A stretch of DNA of 17,631 bases from CAZZCP01 sp964653235 (lineage in GTDB: Bacteria > Bdellovibrionota > Bdellovibrionia > Bdellovibrionales > UBA840): contig CAZZCP010000060.1 of the NCBI GenBank assembly GCA_964653235.1, positions 1 to 17,631 of the forward strand, given 5' to 3'. The translations under genes were made by a program, and so were the position numbers. Below, in pieces: positions 14,487 to 17,631 of this stretch; the stretch's first letter is position 1; each line of letters begins with the position of its first letter. The notes below the pieces were generated by a model. That model saw only the letters and a program-made list of their open reading frames with translations. It was not told the DNA's origin and did not search any database.

Positions 14487-15251
14487 GTGTTAAAGGTTCA
14501 AAATCTTCATGCAGAAGTAGATGGAAACAATATTTTAAATGGCATCAATTTACGAATTCAGCCGGGTGAGGTGCATGCCATTATGGGGCCCAATGGCTCG
14601 GGCAAAAGTACGATTTCAAAAGTGATTGCGGGTCATCCAAGTTATGAAGTGACAGAGGGTAAAATCGACTATCAATACTCTTTTGACCCTGTGGATTTAT
14701 TAGTGATGGATGCTTACGAGCGAGCTCGGCAGGGTATCTTTTTGGGCTTTCAATATCCCATTGAGATTCCTGGTATCAGCAATATTGAGTTTTTGCGCAG
14801 CTCCTACAACGAACTTTGCAAGTTTCATGGTACAACTGAAATGAATGAAAGTGAGTTTCGCAAATTCTTGGCACCAAAGCTTGAACTCTTAAAAATGAAT
14901 CCACAGTTTTTAGATCGCCCTGTCAATGAGGGCTTTTCTGGCGGAGAAAAAAAGCGCAACGAAATTTTACAGCTTTTGATTTTGAATCCGCGTCTTGCCA
15001 TTTTAGATGAAATCGATTCGGGCCTAGATATTGATGCCTTAAAAGAAATTTCAGCGGCGGTGAATTCTTATAAAAATGCAAACAATGCCGTTTTACTGAT
15101 CACCCACTACCAAAGACTCTTAAATTACATTCAACCCGATGTGGTTCACATTTTTGCCAATGGAAGGATTGTCAAATCGGGTGGACCAGAGCTTGCCCTA
15201 AAACTCGAAGAAGAGGGCTATGATTGGGTTGAGAAAGAAGCGCTTCAATGA
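14487..15251 (+). CDS. sufC: SufC, ABC-type ATPase of the SUF system
   Basis: SufC is the cytoplasmic ATPase that drives conformational change in the SufBCD complex during cluster building. It has no membrane partner, unlike transporter ATPases. The 254 residues show Walker A GPNGSGKST at 34-42, the SUF-specific signature GFSGGEKKRNEILQ near 149-162, Walker B and D-loop LAILDEIDSGLDIDALK near 171-187, and the switch His in LITHYQRLL near 208. The LDEIDSGLDID form, with extra Asp residues, separates SufC from ordinary transport ATPases. It starts with GTG preceded by AGGAG (14476-14480), and its stop overlaps the sufD ATG as ATGA. Confidence 0.97.
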   Translation: MLKVQNLHAEVDGNNILNGINLRIQPGEVHAIMGPNGSGKSTISKVIAGHPSYEVTEGKIDYQYSFDPVDLLVMDAYERARQGIFLGFQYPIEIPGISNIEFLRSSYNELCKFHGTTEMNESEFRKFLAPKLELLKMNPQFLDRPVNEGFSGGEKKRNEILQLLILNPRLAILDEIDSGLDIDALKEISAAVNSYKNANNAVLLITHYQRLLNYIQPDVVHIFANGRIVKSGGPELALKLEEEGYDWVEKEALQ

Positions 15252-16423
15252 CTTGGTTAGAAAAAACTAAAAAAGCAGCAAAAAAAGAATTTTCAAACTT
15301 GAGCTTGCCCAATCGCAAGGTCGAAGAATGGCACTATCACTCGGCAGAGAAATATTATGCTTTGCCTGAAAAGGCCGAGAAAGACTCTCACGAATTTTCT
15401 TATGTTTCTGCCGTAAATATTCATTTTATCAACGGAAAACTGGCAAGCCCCCTACCTAAGGGAATCTCGGTTTTACCTCTTAAAAAAGCACTAGAGACGA
15501 AGAAAATATCAAAAAAACTTTGGGATGAGCTCTCACAGCAAAAAGATAAATTTTCTTTCTACAATGAGGCCTACGCTAAAGAAGGCTTGTTTTTTGAACT
15601 GAAAGGCAAGTTGGATGAGCCGATTGTTGTTCAGTACCACAATAGCAGTGAGGCACTGCCCCTTCGCAATTATTTTCTCTTTGCTGCCAATTCATCGGCA
15701 GAAGTTTTTGAGAGTTTTTCAGGAGATGCCGAAGCTCATAGTCACAGCTTTTTTCATTTAAAAGCTGGGGCCAAGTGCAAGCACATTCGCCTGCAGGCGA
15801 ATCGCGGCTCGCACTACAGCTATGTCAAAGTTCGCTGTGATAAAGATGCTAAATATGATGTAATTCAAAATAATTTCTTCTCTCGCTTTTCTCGGCAAAA
15901 TTTTTATGTCGAACTGCAAGACAGGGGGGCAGAAGCCAATGCCAAGGGCTTGTCTGTAATGAGTGAAAAAGAAATTGTGGATACCTACTTGGATTTTGTG
16001 CATAACTCTCCCCAGACATTTAGTGACCAGCTCTTTAAATCGATTTTGGATGACCAATCGCAAGCCACATTTACCGGCAAGGTTTTTGTTGCACCTCAAG
16101 CCGAATTGGTTCGAGCCGAACAACTCAACAAGAGCATACTTTTAAGCAACCAAGCTTTGATCAACAGTCGCCCCCAATTAGAGATCTATACAGATGATGT
16201 AAAATGCGCTCATGGATCTACCACCAGTCAACTGAGTAAAGAAGAGCTCTTTTATTTGCAATCTCGCAATATTTCTACAGAACAAGCTCTTAAAATGCTA
16301 GTGACTGCCTTTGCCGAAGAGATCTTGTCAGAAACTGAGAGTCGCAGTGTACATGATTTTGTTCTTCAGCACTTTCATCAAGCGGTAGAGGGTTTAGACT
16401 TTCGTGGAGTATTGAATGTTTGA
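15248..16423 (+). CDS. sufD: SufD, Fe-S cluster assembly subunit
   Basis: SufD is a SufB paralogue that pairs with it and SufC and is needed for iron entry in known systems. The 391 residues have a helical Lys-rich N-terminus, a beta-helix core and the conserved C-terminal block EIYTDDVKCAHGSTTSQL. In that block C320 and H322 sit where E. coli SufD has C358 and H360, the residues at the SufB-SufD interface. SKEELFYLQSRNIS follows. The N-terminal domain is somewhat shorter than in E. coli (423 residues). Its start is coupled to sufC by a 4-base ATGA overlap, and its last 8 bases overlap sufS. Confidence 0.95.
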   Translation: MTWLEKTKKAAKKEFSNLSLPNRKVEEWHYHSAEKYYALPEKAEKDSHEFSYVSAVNIHFINGKLASPLPKGISVLPLKKALETKKISKKLWDELSQQKDKFSFYNEAYAKEGLFFELKGKLDEPIVVQYHNSSEALPLRNYFLFAANSSAEVFESFSGDAEAHSHSFFHLKAGAKCKHIRLQANRGSHYSYVKVRCDKDAKYDVIQNNFFSRFSRQNFYVELQDRGAEANAKGLSVMSEKEIVDTYLDFVHNSPQTFSDQLFKSILDDQSQATFTGKVFVAPQAELVRAEQLNKSILLSNQALINSRPQLEIYTDDVKCAHGSTTSQLSKEELFYLQSRNISTEQALKMLVTAFAEEILSETESRSVHDFVLQHFHQAVEGLDFRGVLNV

Positions 16424-17631
16424 TGTAAATAAAGTTCGCGGCGACTTTCCGATGCTCAATGAAAAGATCAACGGTAAAATTTTGGTCTATTTTGACAATG
16501 CGGCCACTAGTTTGAAGCCCCAGTCAGTGGTAGATACCATCACCAAGCACTATCAAGAGGAAGCATCAAATGTTCATCGCGGCGTACATACACTTAGTGT
16601 GAAAGCTACCGAAGCCTATGAGCAGGCCCGCGAAAAAGTTAGATCTTTTTTAAATGCCCGCTCGAGCAAAGAAATCATTGCCACTCGCGGAACGACCGAT
16701 TCAATCAATTTGATCGCCCAAACTTATGGGCGACAAAAACTCAAAGCCGGTGATGAGATTTTGCTGAGCCAAATGGAGCATCATTCGAATATGGTGCCAT
16801 GGCAAATTTTGGCCAAAGAAAAAGATCTTAAAATCAAGTACATACCTTTAAACCGCAATGGCGAGCTCGATCTATCTGGGCTCAAAGAACTTTTAACTGA
16901 GAAAGTAAAATTGGTCAGTGTGAATGCAATTTCAAATAGCTTGGGAACCATTAACCCAATCAAAGAAATTATATCAGAAGCCCACAAAGTGGGAGCGGTG
17001 GTGAGTGTAGATGCTGCCCAAGCAGTGATTCATCAAAAGCTGGATGTGCAGGATCTTGATTGTGAATTTTTATCTTTTTCTGCACACAAAATGCTTGGCC
17101 CTACAGGTTTTGGAATTCTCTATGGAAAAGAAGAGATTTTACGTGAGCTAGAACCCGTTGATGGCGGCGGTGATATGATTCAAGATGTAAGCCTTGAGGG
17201 CTCAACCTGGAATGATCTTCCCTTCAAGTTTGAAGCCGGAACGCCTCACATTGCCGGCTTTTTAGGAACAGCGGCTGCGATAGAGTATTTAGAAAAGCTC
17301 GATTACCAAGAAATGAACAAATACGAAAAAGAACTCTTAGACTATGCAACCCAAAAACTCTCTGAGATTGAGGGTGTTGAGATTTATGCCAACCACCAAA
17401 ACAAAGTGCCGATTTTGTCTTTTAACATAAAAGGTATTCACGCATCTGATCTTGGAACTTTGATCGACCAAGAGGGAGTAGCGATTCGAACCGGACATCA
17501 TTGTACGATGCCGGTGATGAAGTATTTTGAAGTGGCTGGCTCTGCCCGAGCCTCTTTGAACTTTTACAATACCAAAGAAGAAGTAGATCGTTTTATTTCG
17601 GCACTCAAAAAAGCAAAGGAGATGTTGAGCT
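16416..17631 (+). CDS. sufS: SufS cysteine desulfurase, 3' end cut by the window edge
   Basis: SufS uses pyridoxal phosphate to take sulfur from L-cysteine and passes it to SufBCD, usually through SufE or SufU. The frame runs from ATG at 16416, with GGAG at 16406-16409 and a 6-base spacer, and is still open at the window edge after 405 full codons. This is about the full family length (E. coli 406), so only a few residues are missing. Seen are DNAAT near 28-32, RGVHTLS near 55-61, MEHHSNMVPW near 121-130, DAAQ near 199-202, the PLP lysine K225 in SAHKMLGPTG, and the catalytic Cys C363 in RTGHHCTMPVM. These positions match E. coli K226 and C364 closely and mark a type II (SufS) enzyme. It overlaps sufD by 8 bases. 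The sulfur acceptor gene is not in the window and may lie downstream. Confidence 0.97.
   Translation, partial: MFDVNKVRGDFPMLNEKINGKILVYFDNAATSLKPQSVVDTITKHYQEEASNVHRGVHTLSVKATEAYEQAREKVRSFLNARSSKEIIATRGTTDSINLIAQTYGRQKLKAGDEILLSQMEHHSNMVPWQILAKEKDLKIKYIPLNRNGELDLSGLKELLTEKVKLVSVNAISNSLGTINPIKEIISEAHKVGAVVSVDAAQAVIHQKLDVQDLDCEFLSFSAHKMLGPTGFGILYGKEEILRELEPVDGGGDMIQDVSLEGSTWNDLPFKFEAGTPHIAGFLGTAAAIEYLEKLDYQEMNKYEKELLDYATQKLSEIEGVEIYANHQNKVPILSFNIKGIHASDLGTLIDQEGVAIRTGHHCTMPVMKYFEVAGSARASLNFYNTKEEVDRFISALKKAKEMLS

Overview
The window looks like the chromosome of a Gram-negative, outer-membrane bacterium of moderate to low GC content. It carries a complete tolQRAB cell-envelope operon, several proteins with secretion signals, and a SUF iron-sulfur cluster operon. 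The lysine-rich linkers, the large secreted proteins I cannot place, and an HNH protein whose helical N-terminal half ends in a C-terminal HNH zinc module suggest a Bdellovibrionota-type (predatory-lineage) deltaproteobacterial relative. That placement is an inference from style, not proof. There is no sign of a plasmid, phage, insertion sequence, CRISPR array, tRNA or rRNA.

Layout. (1) Bases 2-5207, plus strand: the tail of an unrecognised gene, a 1385-residue exported protein coupled to it by ATGA overlap, and a 217-residue exported helical protein, closed by a clear rho-independent terminator at 5234-5259. (2) Bases 5258-10068, minus strand, read right to left: a membrane-anchored protein resembling a catalytically dead GDPD domain, then tolQ, tolR, a tolA/tonB-like gene, tolB, and a membrane-anchored cyclophilin. 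No pal gene follows tolB; the cyclophilin sits in that place. (3) Bases 10069-11275, plus strand: a TANGO2/NRDE-family protein and an overlapping CIA30-like protein. Its first ATG abuts the first ATG of the minus-strand operon, so the intergenic distance is zero. (4) Bases 11313-12089, minus strand: an HNH-domain protein. It is followed by about 527 bases without an intact gene, which hold out-of-frame peptide-like segments that may be gene remains. (5) Bases 12617 to the window end, plus strand: an Rrf2-family regulator with three putative cluster-ligating cysteines, then sufB, sufC, sufD and sufS, with overlapping or near-abutting genes. A good promoter and an 8-bp inverted repeat over the predicted transcription start lie just upstream.

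How the genes work together. TolQ and TolR form the proton-driven motor, the TolA-like protein spans the periplasm, and TolB is the periplasmic propeller; together they serve outer-membrane constriction and integrity. The cyclophilin is probably a periplasmic folding factor sharing the transcript or lying just behind it. SufS removes sulfur from cysteine, SufBCD builds the cluster, and the Rrf2 regulator probably senses cluster status and controls its own operon through the inverted repeat. The 1385-residue and 217-residue exported proteins at the left are the least explained part of the window.
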